DNA from: CAISIP01 sp031367285
GTDB taxonomy: Bacteria; Pseudomonadota; Gammaproteobacteria; Burkholderiales; Burkholderiaceae_C
Length of the DNA stretch: 31,828 nucleotides
Direction: 5' to 3'
NCBI GenBank assembly: GCA_031367285.1
Contig: JANLPN010000203.1
Location: forward strand, 1 to 31,828
Of this stretch, positions 1 to 8,376 are shown in pieces. The notes beneath the pieces are model-generated. The model did no database searches. It was not told the DNA's origin and saw nothing but the letters and a program-made list of their open reading frames with translations. The position numbers were made by a program, and so were the translations under genes. How positions within the stretch are numbered: the first letter of the stretch is position 1; the number at the start of each line of letters is the position of its first letter.

Positions 1-103
1 AAGCCGGCGACAACTTGCCCAGGTGCATGGCAGCGCAGACACCTGCCAGGATGACAAGCCATTGCAGACGGGATTGGCCGGGCCGGTCGAACATGCCGGT
101 CAT
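1..103 (-). CDS. N-terminal fragment of a membrane protein, possibly an MFS transporter
   Basis: The ATG at 103 overlaps the dgt stop by 4 nt (ATGA), and the frame stays open to the left edge, giving 34 codons. The fragment is a short polar leader followed by a hydrophobic stretch (LQWLVILAGVCAAMHLGKL) that looks like a first transmembrane helix. An MFS-type permease is my inference from that pattern and from the frequent placement of such genes after dgt in this bacterial group; the fragment is too short to prove it. Translational coupling to dgt is likely because of the overlap. The rest of the gene lies outside the window. Confidence 0.5.
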   Translation of the reverse strand, partial: MTGMFDRPGQSRLQWLVILAGVCAAMHLGKLSPA

Positions 104-1293
104 CCCAGCAATTTCAGCCCGGTCAACCGTTCGTGTTCGCGTCCGGCAAAACGGTCCGTCATACCGGCGATATAGTCCGCCACCGTGCGTGCAGTACCGG
201 GCGCATCCTGCGCCACGCTAATCGACTCGGCCGATCGCGCAGCATACCCGGCTTGTATCTCCTGCGGCGCGTTCATGTACGCTGCAAACAGATCGCACAC
301 TACCCGCCTGGCCTGCAGGGTTGTTTCCATCACACGCGGGTGGCGGTACAGATTGCGCAGCAGGAACTGCTTGAGCCCCAGCGACTGCTCGCCCATAGCC
401 GCACTAAACCGGACCATGGGCCCCAGCCGGCGCACTGTCGCGGCACTGTCCGGAGCGGCCGCGTCCAGCATGGCACGGGTCGCGGCGATCACGTCATGCA
501 CCTGGGCGCTCAGCATCTGTCGTATGGTTTCGTACAGCAGGCGCCGGTCCTGGGTCGAGCCCCGCAAATGTGGATGGCGCGCCAGCGTCTGGTTCAGGAA
601 CCGGCCAAACAGGTCTACGTCTTCCAGTTGTTTTATGTTTATCAAGCCAGACCGTACGCCATCGTCGATATCGTGGGCGTTATAGGCAATCTCATCAGCC
701 AGATTACACAACTGGGCCTCCAGACTGGGCTGGGTATGGTCCAAAAACCGCCGCCCTACGCCGCCCAGGGCGTCCGCCCGGGCGGGCTCATCGGCCTCAA
801 TGCGGGCCGCATTCTTGACCGAGCAATGCTTGAGAATACCTTCGCGCGCCTCGAATGTCAGATTCAACCCATCAAAATTCGGGTACCGCTCTTCCAGCAG
901 GTCCACAACCCGCAGGCTCTGCAGGTTGTGCTCAAACCCGCCATAAGCCGCCATGCAACCGTTCAACGCGTCCTGGCCGGCGTGACCAAAGGGCGTGTGG
1001 CCTAGATCGTGTGCAAGTGAAATCGCCTCGACCAGATCCTCATCAAGCGCCAGCGAGCGCGCTATCGAACGGCCCAGCTGCGCGACCTCCAGCGAATGGG
1101 TAAGCCGGGTACGAAACAGGTCGCCTTCATGGTTCAGGAAAACCTGGGTCTTGTACACCAGGCGGCGAAAAGCAGAGCAATGGATGACGCGGTCACGGTC
1201 GCGCTGGTATTCGGTTCGCCCAAGTGCGCCTGGCTCCGGGTGTCGCCGGCCGCGCGATTTCGCCGGGACGCAGGCATAAATCGCCAACGCCAT
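100..1293 (-). CDS. dgt: dGTPase-like protein (deoxyguanosinetriphosphate triphosphohydrolase)
   Basis: This 397-aa HD-superfamily hydrolase is expected to split dNTPs (typically dGTP) into deoxynucleoside and triphosphate, tuning cytosolic dNTP pools. The family N-terminus is visible: SRGR then RTEYQRDRDRVIH around residues 13-38, followed by FRRLVYKTQVF. The HD metal site is H66 (THSLEV) and H95-D96 (AHDLGH), followed by TPFGHAG. Length matches the shorter dGTPase-like class rather than the 505-aa E. coli Dgt, so the exact substrate is less certain than the fold. The ATG at 1293 lies 4 nt after the aroB stop, and the N-terminal motif supports this start. It is probably co-transcribed with aroK-aroB at the end of the pil operon. 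Confidence 0.93.
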   Translation of the reverse strand: MALAIYACVPAKSRGRRHPEPGALGRTEYQRDRDRVIHCSAFRRLVYKTQVFLNHEGDLFRTRLTHSLEVAQLGRSIARSLALDEDLVEAISLAHDLGHTPFGHAGQDALNGCMAAYGGFEHNLQSLRVVDLLEERYPNFDGLNLTFEAREGILKHCSVKNAARIEADEPARADALGGVGRRFLDHTQPSLEAQLCNLADEIAYNAHDIDDGVRSGLINIKQLEDVDLFGRFLNQTLARHPHLRGSTQDRRLLYETIRQMLSAQVHDVIAATRAMLDAAAPDSAATVRRLGPMVRFSAAMGEQSLGLKQFLLRNLYRHPRVMETTLQARRVVCDLFAAYMNAPQEIQAGYAARSAESISVAQDAPGTARTVADYIAGMTDRFAGREHERLTGLKLLG

Positions 1294-1297
1294 GGCA

Positions 1298-2440
1298 TCA
1301 GCTTCGGCAACAGCTGTCTATCACCGCGCACACCAGTGCGTCAGGAGCCGCGCGGACGCTTGCACTGCCTGGCCGGTCGATGACCACGAACTTGATTTCA
1401 CCAGCAACAGCTTTCTTGTCAACCCGCATCAACGCTAGATAGCGCTCCGCGTTGGATGGCGTGCCGGCGGGTATTCCGTTGCGGGCCGGTTCCGGAAGTA
1501 TCGGCCCCAAGGTCGGTAGACCGGCTGCCTTGACAAGGCGCGTCAAGCGCAGAACGAAGGCCTCATCGACCAGCCCGAGACGGCGAGACAAATGGGCGGC
1601 CATGACCATGCCGCAGCCAATAGCCTCGCCATGCAGCCATTGACCATAACCCAGGCCAGCCTCGATCGCATGTCCAAAAGTATGTCCAAAATTCAGGATC
1701 GCGCGCAAGCCTGACTCCTTTTCGTCCTGGCCGACCACCCAAGCCTTGATTTCACAGCTTCGCTTGACGGCATGCGCGAGCGCCCGCGCATCGCGCGCCA
1801 GCAGCGCCTCCAGATTAGATTCGATCCAGTCAAAAAAGAGCATATCGGCGACGGGTCCATACTTGATCACCTCCGCCAGACCGGCGCTCATTTCACGCTG
1901 CGACAAGCTGGAAAGCGTCTGCAAGTCACACACTACTTGTAGCGGTTGGTAGAACGCGCCGATCATGTTCTTGCCCAGCGGATGGTTGATGGCGGTCTTC
2001 CCTCCGACGGACGAATCCACCTGAGCCAACAAAGTGGTGGGCACCTGTACAAACGGTACGCCACGCATGAAGGAGGCGGCGGCAAACCCGGTCATGTCCC
2101 CCACAACACCACCGCCGAGCGCGAACAACACGGTCTTGCGATCACACGCGTGGCCGAGCAAGGCGTCAAAGATCAGGTTGAGGGTCTGCCAGGTTTTGTA
2201 CTTTTCGCCATCCGGCAGCACGACTGTGTGCACCTGCCTGAAACGCATGGCCAGGGCACTGCGCAATTGGTCCGCATACAAAGGAGCCACTGTGGCGTTG
2301 GTGACGATCAAGGCCGCGTGGCCGGCAGGTACTTCAGCATAAGTCTGCGCATCGCCGAGCAAACCGTTTGCGACCAGAATCGGATAACTGCGCTCACCCA
2401 GGTTGATGGTTACACGTTCAATCAGGCTTGGCAAAGACAT
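1298..2440 (-). CDS. aroB: 3-dehydroquinate synthase
   Basis: AroB converts DAHP to 3-dehydroquinate, the second step of the shikimate pathway, in the cytosol using NAD and a divalent metal. The ATG at 2440 gives 380 aa beginning MSLPSLIERVTINLGERSYPI, the normal family start; the frame is open further upstream but that extra part is not family-like. The NAD-binding loop GGGVVGD is at 109-115, PTTLLAQVDSSVGGK at 134-148, and the metal ligands are E190, H253 (FGHTFGH) and H270 (LHGEA). Their 63- and 17-residue spacings are as in the E. coli enzyme. The aroK stop lies 29 nt upstream and dgt starts 4 nt downstream, so aroK-aroB-dgt reads as one transcript. Confidence 0.97.
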   Translation of the reverse strand: MSLPSLIERVTINLGERSYPILVANGLLGDAQTYAEVPAGHAALIVTNATVAPLYADQLRSALAMRFRQVHTVVLPDGEKYKTWQTLNLIFDALLGHACDRKTVLFALGGGVVGDMTGFAAASFMRGVPFVQVPTTLLAQVDSSVGGKTAINHPLGKNMIGAFYQPLQVVCDLQTLSSLSQREMSAGLAEVIKYGPVADMLFFDWIESNLEALLARDARALAHAVKRSCEIKAWVVGQDEKESGLRAILNFGHTFGHAIEAGLGYGQWLHGEAIGCGMVMAAHLSRRLGLVDEAFVLRLTRLVKAAGLPTLGPILPEPARNGIPAGTPSNAERYLALMRVDKKAVAGEIKFVVIDRPGSASVRAAPDALVCAVIDSCCRS

Positions 2441-2469
2441 AGCCACCAGTTTAATGGATGGGCCCGTAC

Positions 2470-3015
2470 CTAGGAGGCAGGCCAAACACCCGCAAGCTCA
2501 AGCTGCATGACGATCATGTTGACCAGGCTGGCGACCGATGGACGCCCGGTCTCAATGACAAAATGCGCCGTCTCGCGGTATAGTGGATCCCTGATTGCAT
2601 ACAAGTCCCGCAGCCGCTGCAACGGGTCGGCCACTTGCAGCAAGGGCCGATTGCGGTCGTGGCGCAAGCGTCTAAATAGCTCGTCGGGCGATGACTTGAG
2701 ATAAACCACCCGGCCACGCTGGTGCAGGCACAGGCGATTGGCAGGCTTCAAAACCGCTCCACCGCCGGTGGACACAACCCCACGCTGCTCCAAAGTCAAA
2801 TCGTCGATTACCGCGGACTCGATGTCACGGAAGCTCTCCTCGCCTTCGCGCTCGAAGTATTGCCGGATCGGGCAACCCAGGCGCTCCTCGATAACTTGGT
2901 CGGAATCGAAAAACGGAAGTTGCAGCCTGCGAGCCAGTTGCCGGCCGACGGTGGACTTGCCGGACCCGGGAAGACCGATCAAACTGAATATCAAGTTCCC
3001 TGCCCGGGCCGCCAT
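2470..3015 (-). CDS. aroK: Shikimate kinase
   Basis: AroK phosphorylates shikimate at O3 using ATP, the fifth shikimate-pathway step. The 181-aa protein has a Walker A loop GLPGSGKST at residues 14-22. It also has the shikimate-binding FFDSD segment and the EREGEESFRDIE helix, the STGGGAVL loop, and an arginine-containing lid (RHDRNRP). I prefer the ATG at 3015; a GTG at 3030 is the alternative, and neither has a clear ribosome-binding site. The gene follows pilQ by 18 nt (3 nt if GTG is used), the widespread pilQ-aroK-aroB arrangement of beta- and gammaproteobacteria. Expression is probably tied to the pil operon promoter plus any internal promoter not recognised here. Confidence 0.96.
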   Translation of the reverse strand: MAARAGNLIFSLIGLPGSGKSTVGRQLARRLQLPFFDSDQVIEERLGCPIRQYFEREGEESFRDIESAVIDDLTLEQRGVVSTGGGAVLKPANRLCLHQRGRVVYLKSSPDELFRRLRHDRNRPLLQVADPLQRLRDLYAIRDPLYRETAHFVIETGRPSVASLVNMIVMQLELAGVWPAS

Positions 3016-3033
3016 TGGCGGCAAAAACACGCT

Positions 3034-5151
3034 TCAGCGCACAGGCGCTTTGTCGGCAATTGTCTTGGGTGTGATGAACACCAGCATTTCCTGCTTGTTT
3101 GCCAACCGTGACCGCGTCTTGAACAGGTTACCCACCGCAGGCAGGTCCCCCAGCAAAGGCACCTTGGTCTCGCTTTCAGACTCCGTCAGCTCAAATATGC
3201 CACCTATGACCACCGTGCCACCGTTCTCTACCAGAACCTGCGTCTTGATATGTTTGGTGTTGATAGCGAACCCAGCGGCAGTGGATTGACCGACCGTGTC
3301 TTTGTTAACGTCCAGGTCAAGAATAATATTGCCCTCCGGCGTGATCTGGGGCGTGACTTCCAGCTTCAAGTTGGCCTTGCGAAAAGCAATCGACGTCGCA
3401 CCGCTGGACGTGGCTACCTGGTAGGGTAACTCCGTGCCCTGCTCGATCAGGGCTTTGATCTGGTCCGCAGTCACGACCCTTGGGCTGGAAACCACTTTTC
3501 CCTTGCCATCGGCTTCCAATGCCGAGAGCTCGAGATTCAGGAAACGATTCGTGGCGGCATTGAATATGGACACCGCGAAAGTAGCAGGGTTATAACCACC
3601 CTGGCCCACCGCCGGCAAATTGACAAAACTGCCCTGGGTTGTCTGGGCATTGCCCTCGACATAGCTCGATCCAAAGGAGGTGTTTAACTGGCTTCCGCCA
3701 ACACTCACGACTTTGACGCCACCCGCAGGGTTAATGCCGCCTCCAAGCTTGATGCCCAGCGACTTTCCGAAAGTGTCGGAAGCCTCCACGATCCTGGCCT
3801 CGATAAGCACTTGTCGAACCGGGATGTCGAGCGTAGCTATCAACTGCTGAACCTGTTCCAGCTTGCTGGCAATATCGGTCACGAAAAGCTGGTTGGTCCG
3901 CGCCTCCGATATCGCGCTGCCGCGCGGACTCAATATTCGGGCATTGTTGGCACCGGCGCCAGCCCCGGCTCCACCGGCCGTCAAGCTGGTGGCGATATCC
4001 GCCGCTTTCGTGTAGTTCATCTGGAACGACTGTGTGCGCAGCGGCTCCAGATTCTGCAATGCGGCTATCGACTCCAACTCCAGCTTTTCCTTGGCGGTGA
4101 TTTCATCCCTTGGCGCGATCCACAACACGTTGCCGGTCTTGCGCATGCCCAAGCCCTTGGCCTGCAGGATGATGTCGAGCGCCTGATCCCACGGAACGTC
4201 CTGCAGCCGCAACGTGACCGCTCCGTTCACCGAGTCTGAGGTGATTATGTTGAAGTTCGTGAAGTCGGCGATCACCTGCAACAGGGAGCGAACCTCGATA
4301 TTCTGAAAATTAAGCGAAAGCTTTTGCCCGTTGTAACCCGGCCCCTGGGTCAGTTTGGACGGGTCGATTTTCTGCGGCTTGATCTCCACCACAAACTGGT
4401 CATCGCTCTGGTACGCGCTGTGCACCCACAGGCCACGCGGCTCAATAACCATGCGCACCCGGTCGCCGGTCTGGAAGGTCGTGACGGTTTGCACCGGCGT
4501 ACCAAAATCGGAGACGTCCAGACGCCGGCGCAAGCCCTCAGGCAACGTGGATTTCAGAAACTCAACAACCACGGTTTGACCCTGAAGCCGGACGTCAACA
4601 CCCACCTGGTTGCTCGGCAAGGCCACCACAATACGCCCAGAACCATCTACGCCGCGGCGAAAATCAAGATCCTTGATCGGCTGGGTGTCGCGATTGCGGC
4701 TTTCAGCGAATACCGGCGCTGGCGAAACAAGCGGCGAGGCGCCCGCGATAGTATCCAGCACAATCAGCAGGGACTTACCCTGTATTTGCGCCTTGTAGGC
4801 CGTAGGCTGCTTCAGGTTCAGAACCACGCGAGTACGATCCCCAGCCTGAACCACGCTCACCGACTTCAGATTACCCTGGTTGATCTCCACCGTCGAACGG
4901 CCCATGGCGTTGGATATGCCTGGAAAATCAAGCGCAATACGGGCCGGAGACTGGATCGAGAAGCCGCTGGGAATGGCAGACAACGGCTCGGAGAGATCGA
5001 TCCGTATGACCTCGGCACCACCTTGCACCGACCCGGAAACCGCCTGTATCGCGGCCTGCGCATGGGAAGCCGTCGAAGCCAGCAGGAGCGAAAACCCGAG
5101 CAAAGCGCGTTTCCAAAGCGCCAACGTCATCCATCGGTTCTGATTATTCAT
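3034..5151 (-). CDS. pilQ: Type IV pilus secretin PilQ
   Basis: PilQ forms the outer-membrane ring through which the type IV pilus passes. The 705-aa precursor has a Sec signal peptide (hydrophobic LLGFSLLLASTASHA, cleavage near AQA at about residue 33). Two AMIN-like beta domains for peptidoglycan binding follow (about 35-135 and 160-260), then the secretin N-terminal STN domain (about 275-350). Next come an N1 repeat with an Ala/Gly-rich linker and the C-terminal secretin barrel carrying VPLLGDLPAVGNLF near residue 663. The start overlaps the pilP stop by 4 nt. It is full length with no frame disruption. Confidence 0.97.
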   Translation of the reverse strand: MNNQNRWMTLALWKRALLGFSLLLASTASHAQAAIQAVSGSVQGGAEVIRIDLSEPLSAIPSGFSIQSPARIALDFPGISNAMGRSTVEINQGNLKSVSVVQAGDRTRVVLNLKQPTAYKAQIQGKSLLIVLDTIAGASPLVSPAPVFAESRNRDTQPIKDLDFRRGVDGSGRIVVALPSNQVGVDVRLQGQTVVVEFLKSTLPEGLRRRLDVSDFGTPVQTVTTFQTGDRVRMVIEPRGLWVHSAYQSDDQFVVEIKPQKIDPSKLTQGPGYNGQKLSLNFQNIEVRSLLQVIADFTNFNIITSDSVNGAVTLRLQDVPWDQALDIILQAKGLGMRKTGNVLWIAPRDEITAKEKLELESIAALQNLEPLRTQSFQMNYTKAADIATSLTAGGAGAGAGANNARILSPRGSAISEARTNQLFVTDIASKLEQVQQLIATLDIPVRQVLIEARIVEASDTFGKSLGIKLGGGINPAGGVKVVSVGGSQLNTSFGSSYVEGNAQTTQGSFVNLPAVGQGGYNPATFAVSIFNAATNRFLNLELSALEADGKGKVVSSPRVVTADQIKALIEQGTELPYQVATSSGATSIAFRKANLKLEVTPQITPEGNIILDLDVNKDTVGQSTAAGFAINTKHIKTQVLVENGGTVVIGGIFELTESESETKVPLLGDLPAVGNLFKTRSRLANKQEMLVFITPKTIADKAPVR

Positions 5152-5690
5152 TTTGACCTCTCTTGAAGTTGCAGTGCAGCTGTGCGTTCAATCCATTCGC
5201 CCACAGCGTCTTGCACGATCTCTCGCAGGGCAACCTCAGTCTCATTGATTTTTGTTACTCGCCCGTAATTTTGTCCAAGGTAGTCGCCTGGACGCACCTG
5301 GTAAAGCAGGTTATTGACTTTGACCAATGCCACCGGCTGGCCGGCCCTTACCATGCTGCCGACCAGGGTGATTGCATCCAGCGGGAAGGCCTCCAACGCC
5401 TGCTTGCGGCGCGCCAGTTCCGGCGCTACCAACGCTGCGTTCGCGGAGGCTTGTGAGGATTCGCGCCTGAGAGCCTGCGTCAGCTTTTCCTTGCTGAAAG
5501 GCTCCACCGCGCCCAACTGGGTATAGGCCTCCGGTCTGAACACTTTCGGCTCGGGTATCGGCACCACCTTGGGACGGGTCTGGTTCTTTTGACTCGCCAT
5601 CCATTTCTGCAACTCGTCGCTGTCCGCGCCACCGCATCCGGCAAGCAAAAGCCCACAACAAATCAGGCCAAAAAAGCGCAGTGTGGTCAT
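5148..5690 (-). CDS. pilP: Type IV pilus inner-membrane lipoprotein PilP
   Basis: PilP is the periplasmic lipoprotein that links the PilN-PilO inner-membrane complex to the PilQ secretin. The 180-aa precursor has a lipoprotein signal with lipobox LAGC and the acylated Cys at residue 19. A proline-rich disordered linker follows. The C-terminal homology-region beta-domain contains the LVGSMVRAGQPVALVKVNNLLYQV and VRPGDYLGQNYG segments typical of PilP (about residues 105-150). Its stop overlaps the pilQ start by 4 nt and its start overlaps the pilO stop by 4 nt, implying coupled translation and matched stoichiometry. Confidence 0.95.
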   Translation of the reverse strand: MTTLRFFGLICCGLLLAGCGGADSDELQKWMASQKNQTRPKVVPIPEPKVFRPEAYTQLGAVEPFSKEKLTQALRRESSQASANAALVAPELARRKQALEAFPLDAITLVGSMVRAGQPVALVKVNNLLYQVRPGDYLGQNYGRVTKINETEVALREIVQDAVGEWIERTAALQLQERSK

Positions 5691-6361
5691 TTCTTGACCC
5701 CTTTGGGTGCGACTGCCTTGCGCTGGGCAGCAACCTCGCTGGAATCGAGGTACCTGAAGGTCTTGGCCGTGGCGTCCATGGTCAAGCTGCCGTCTGTCCT
5801 GGGCGTGACCACGAGGTTGTTCAACGTGACAATCCTGGAAAGGTTTGCAATGTCCGACGCAAATGCACCGATGTCGTGGTAGCGCCCAGTCACACGCAGC
5901 GAAATTGGCAACTCGGCGTAGTAGTCCCTGACCACCACCTGGCCCGGCCGGAACAGATCAAACTGCAGGCTGCGGCCAAGCCCCGCCTGGTTGATATCCG
6001 ACAGAAGCGCGTCCATTTCCGCCTTGCTCGGAAGCTGCTTTTCCAGTTGGGTAACGTACTGCAACACCTGCTCCCGCTGTTTTTTCAGTACATCCAGATT
6101 CACTGCCTTGGCAAGTTTGCCTTTGTAGTCTTCACGCAGCTTGAGTTCGGTCGCCTGTTCCGCCTCAAGTTCCTGCTCCGATGAGTTGAGCCACGCGAAC
6201 CACAGGCCAACGACGACCAGCGCAATCACGGCGATGAATGCGGAGTACCTGGGAAGCGCCGGCCACATGGAAGGATCCTTTGGATCCAGACCACGAAACT
6301 GGCCAAGCAGCTTATTCTGCAAAGCCGAAAAATCAAATTTCGGGGAGGGTTTGCTTGCCAT
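5687..6361 (-). CDS. pilO: Type IV pilus alignment protein PilO
   Basis: PilO is a bitopic inner-membrane protein that heterodimerises with PilN in the pilus alignment subcomplex. The 224-aa sequence has a cytoplasmic N-terminus and one transmembrane helix (FIAVIALVVVGLWFAWL, about residues 41-57). A charged coiled coil follows (about 63-110, rich in Glu/Lys/Gln with heptads). A C-terminal ferredoxin-like periplasmic domain covers about 115-205 (FDLFRPGQVVVRDYYAELPI). A Lys-rich tail ends in APKGVKK. Gene order and overlap with pilP support the assignment; pilN ends 13 nt upstream. Confidence 0.95.
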   Translation of the reverse strand: MASKPSPKFDFSALQNKLLGQFRGLDPKDPSMWPALPRYSAFIAVIALVVVGLWFAWLNSSEQELEAEQATELKLREDYKGKLAKAVNLDVLKKQREQVLQYVTQLEKQLPSKAEMDALLSDINQAGLGRSLQFDLFRPGQVVVRDYYAELPISLRVTGRYHDIGAFASDIANLSRIVTLNNLVVTPRTDGSLTMDATAKTFRYLDSSEVAAQRKAVAPKGVKK

Positions 6362-6374
6362 ATCCGCTTGCCTG

Positions 6375-7031
6375 CTACTTCTTCACGGGCGCCGACGCTG
6401 CCACTGCGGCCATGACGGCCGGTGCGGCGCTGGCCGCCGCTACCGGCGGGTGCGCCGCTTTTTCGGCCTCGCTGGCCCGCATTAGCTGGACCCGAATCGT
6501 AAAGTTAGACACCCGTTTTACGTCGCGCGGGCTCAGTGCCACTGAGCCGGCAACAATTTCTACCAGTTCGGGCTTGGAAAACCAGGGAGTATTGTTCGCC
6601 AAGTTCCTCAGCAATTCCGAGACCCGCTCATTGGACTGGGCCACGCCAAGCAAGGTCACGTTCTGGTTCTCCTGCCGCATACTGGCCACATAAACACCGT
6701 CTGGCAACTGCTTGACCAGTTCAGTCATCAGATGCACCGGAACATTGCGGTCGGCCTGCAAATCCTCGACTGCTTGTTGGCGGGCACGCAAACCCGCGAT
6801 TTCAGCCTCCAAGCCTGCAATGTCCTTGATCTGCCCCTCCAAAACCTTGATTTCGCTCTGTAGCAAACGGTTGTGGGACTGCTGGTCCGAAATGCGGCTC
6901 TGAAACCATAGAAAGATCCCTCCCGCGATAACACCACCAATCAGGAACGAGATCAGCATGCTCAAGTTGAAAATATCGCGACGCTGTTTGCGCGCGGCTT
7001 CGCGGTGCGGAAGCAGGTTGATCAGAATCAC
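6375..7031 (-). CDS. pilN: Type IV pilus assembly protein PilN
   Basis: PilN anchors PilM at the membrane through its short cytoplasmic N-terminal peptide and pairs with PilO. I place the start at the GTG at 7031, which overlaps the pilM stop as GTGA and makes the protein begin (M)ILINLLPHREA, the conserved PilM-binding motif. An upstream in-frame start at 7061 would add ten residues that do not resemble the family. The 218-aa product has one membrane helix (LISFLIGGVIAGGIFLWF, about 25-42), a coiled coil (about 45-95) and a periplasmic fold. An Ala-rich tail ends in APVKK, resembling the Lys-rich tail of PilO. Confidence 0.95.
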   Translation of the reverse strand: MILINLLPHREAARKQRRDIFNLSMLISFLIGGVIAGGIFLWFQSRISDQQSHNRLLQSEIKVLEGQIKDIAGLEAEIAGLRARQQAVEDLQADRNVPVHLMTELVKQLPDGVYVASMRQENQNVTLLGVAQSNERVSELLRNLANNTPWFSKPELVEIVAGSVALSPRDVKRVSNFTIRVQLMRASEAEKAAHPPVAAASAAPAVMAAVAASAPVKK

Positions 7032-8107
7032 TGAATGAACCTCCGCAACGCCAGTCCACACGACGTCAGATACGATGGTGCTTCCCTGGTCATCTTCTTG
7101 AGGCGCACGCCGCTACCTATTTCCATGCCATCAAATGGGTTGACAAGACTGCAGGTGAATGACGTGTGTTTGGTGACTGCCCCGGTCAGACCGGGCAAAG
7201 CGGCCGAGCCACCTGCCAGCATGATTTGATCGACCTTGTTGTGCGGCGTGCTGGTAAAAAAGAACTGCAGCGCTCGGCCGATTTCCTGCACCATGCTTTC
7301 GACAAACGGACGCAAAACACTGGCTTCGTAATCGTCGGGCAATTCGCCACTGCGTTTCTTGCTTTCCGCCTCTTCGGGGGAGAATCCGTATTGGCGCACG
7401 ATCAGCTGGGTCAACTGCGCACCGCCGAAGGCCTGATCCCGGTCGTACAAGACTTCGTCGTCACGGATAACCTGCATGCTGGTGGTCAACGCGCCAACCT
7501 CGAACAAGGCCACTATCGTACCGACTCCCTTGTTCGGCAGGCTTTCTATCAACCGCGATGTCGCCAGCCGTGAAGCATAAGACTCCACATCAACCACGAC
7601 CGGCTTCAGACCTGCCGCCTCAGCCAGACCCTGGATGTCCTGCACCTTTTCGCGGCGTGAAGCCGCGATCAACACATCAAGGTCTCCGACGGACGCCGTA
7701 CTGGGCCCGACGACGCAAAAATCGAGACTAACCTCGTCCAACGGGAAGGGGATGTACTGGTTGGCTTCCGCCTCGACCTGCACCTCCAATTCCTGGTCGG
7801 TCAACCCCCCCGGCAAAACTATCCTCTTCGTAATCACTGCTGACGGGGGCAGTGCCATCGCCACATTCTTGGTCTTGGTACCGCTTTTCTTGACCAGCCG
7901 GCGAACCGCATCGGCGACTTCATCAAATTTTTCAACGTTGCCGTCGGTGATCCAGCCACGCTCAAGTGGCTCGATGGCACAGCGTTCAAGCACCAGGTTG
8001 CCTGCCTTGTCACGCCCCAATTCCACCAACTTGACGCTGGACGAACTGATGTCCAGACCCAGCAAAGGCGCAGGCTGACGACTAAACAACGACCCCAAAG
8101 AGATCAA
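7028..8107 (-). CDS. pilM: Type IV pilus assembly ATPase-like protein PilM
   Basis: PilM is a cytoplasmic actin/FtsA-fold protein that binds nucleotide and the PilN N-terminus on the inner face of the membrane. Visible marks are the phosphate-1 region LLGLDISSSSVKLVEL near the N-terminus, AMALPPSAVITKRI, and the nucleotide-pocket loop MLAGGSAALPGL near residue 295. The start is ambiguous: a TTG at 8107 gives MISLGSLF and has AGGGG six nt upstream. The ATG at 8113 lies directly against that same AGGGG, which is too close for a ribosome-binding site, and a TTG at 8134 is also in frame. I prefer 8107. It is the first gene of pilMNOPQ. Confidence 0.94.
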   Translation of the reverse strand: MISLGSLFSRQPAPLLGLDISSSSVKLVELGRDKAGNLVLERCAIEPLERGWITDGNVEKFDEVADAVRRLVKKSGTKTKNVAMALPPSAVITKRIVLPGGLTDQELEVQVEAEANQYIPFPLDEVSLDFCVVGPSTASVGDLDVLIAASRREKVQDIQGLAEAAGLKPVVVDVESYASRLATSRLIESLPNKGVGTIVALFEVGALTTSMQVIRDDEVLYDRDQAFGGAQLTQLIVRQYGFSPEEAESKKRSGELPDDYEASVLRPFVESMVQEIGRALQFFFTSTPHNKVDQIMLAGGSAALPGLTGAVTKHTSFTCSLVNPFDGMEIGSGVRLKKMTREAPSYLTSCGLALRRFIQ

Positions 8108-8163
8108 GAACATCCCCTGAAATAGGCCGATCAAGAACCGGCGAAACTTAAGAATTCACTTGA

Positions 8164-8192
8164 ATGCTATCAGTAAGCTCCTTGTCCCGCAA
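8164..8192 (-). promoter_or_regulatory. Candidate sigma-70 promoter for pilMNOPQ
   Basis: On the minus strand, TTGCGG (8187-8192) and TAGCAT (8164-8169) are separated by 17 nt. The -10 is preceded by TG one base upstream, giving an extended -10 (TGATAGCAT). It sits about 57 nt upstream of the proposed pilM start. The -35 is only a partial match, so this is an inference from pattern and position. Confidence 0.35.
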
Positions 8193-8345
8193 AGGTTTTT
8201 CCCAATTTCACTGACCCTGAGCGTTGCCAAAAGCAGACGTTTGCAATTTCGCTTGAGGTGCCTTACCGAGTTCGCGCGGATGGCACTGCGGGTACCATCA
8301 ACCCTGCGGCTTGCCGTCAGAAGGTCTATGTTGCATTGGCATTTT

Positions 8346-8351
8346 TATAAT
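8346..8351 (+). promoter_or_regulatory. Candidate -10 element for mrcA
   Basis: A perfect TATAAT lies 25 nt upstream of the ATG at 8377, but no good -35 is seen at 15-18 nt spacing. Because the ATG at 8350 falls inside this element, the -10 would argue for translation starting at 8377 rather than further upstream. Confidence 0.35.
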
Positions 8352-8376
8352 GCTGACGCGACCTTACGAAGATTCT

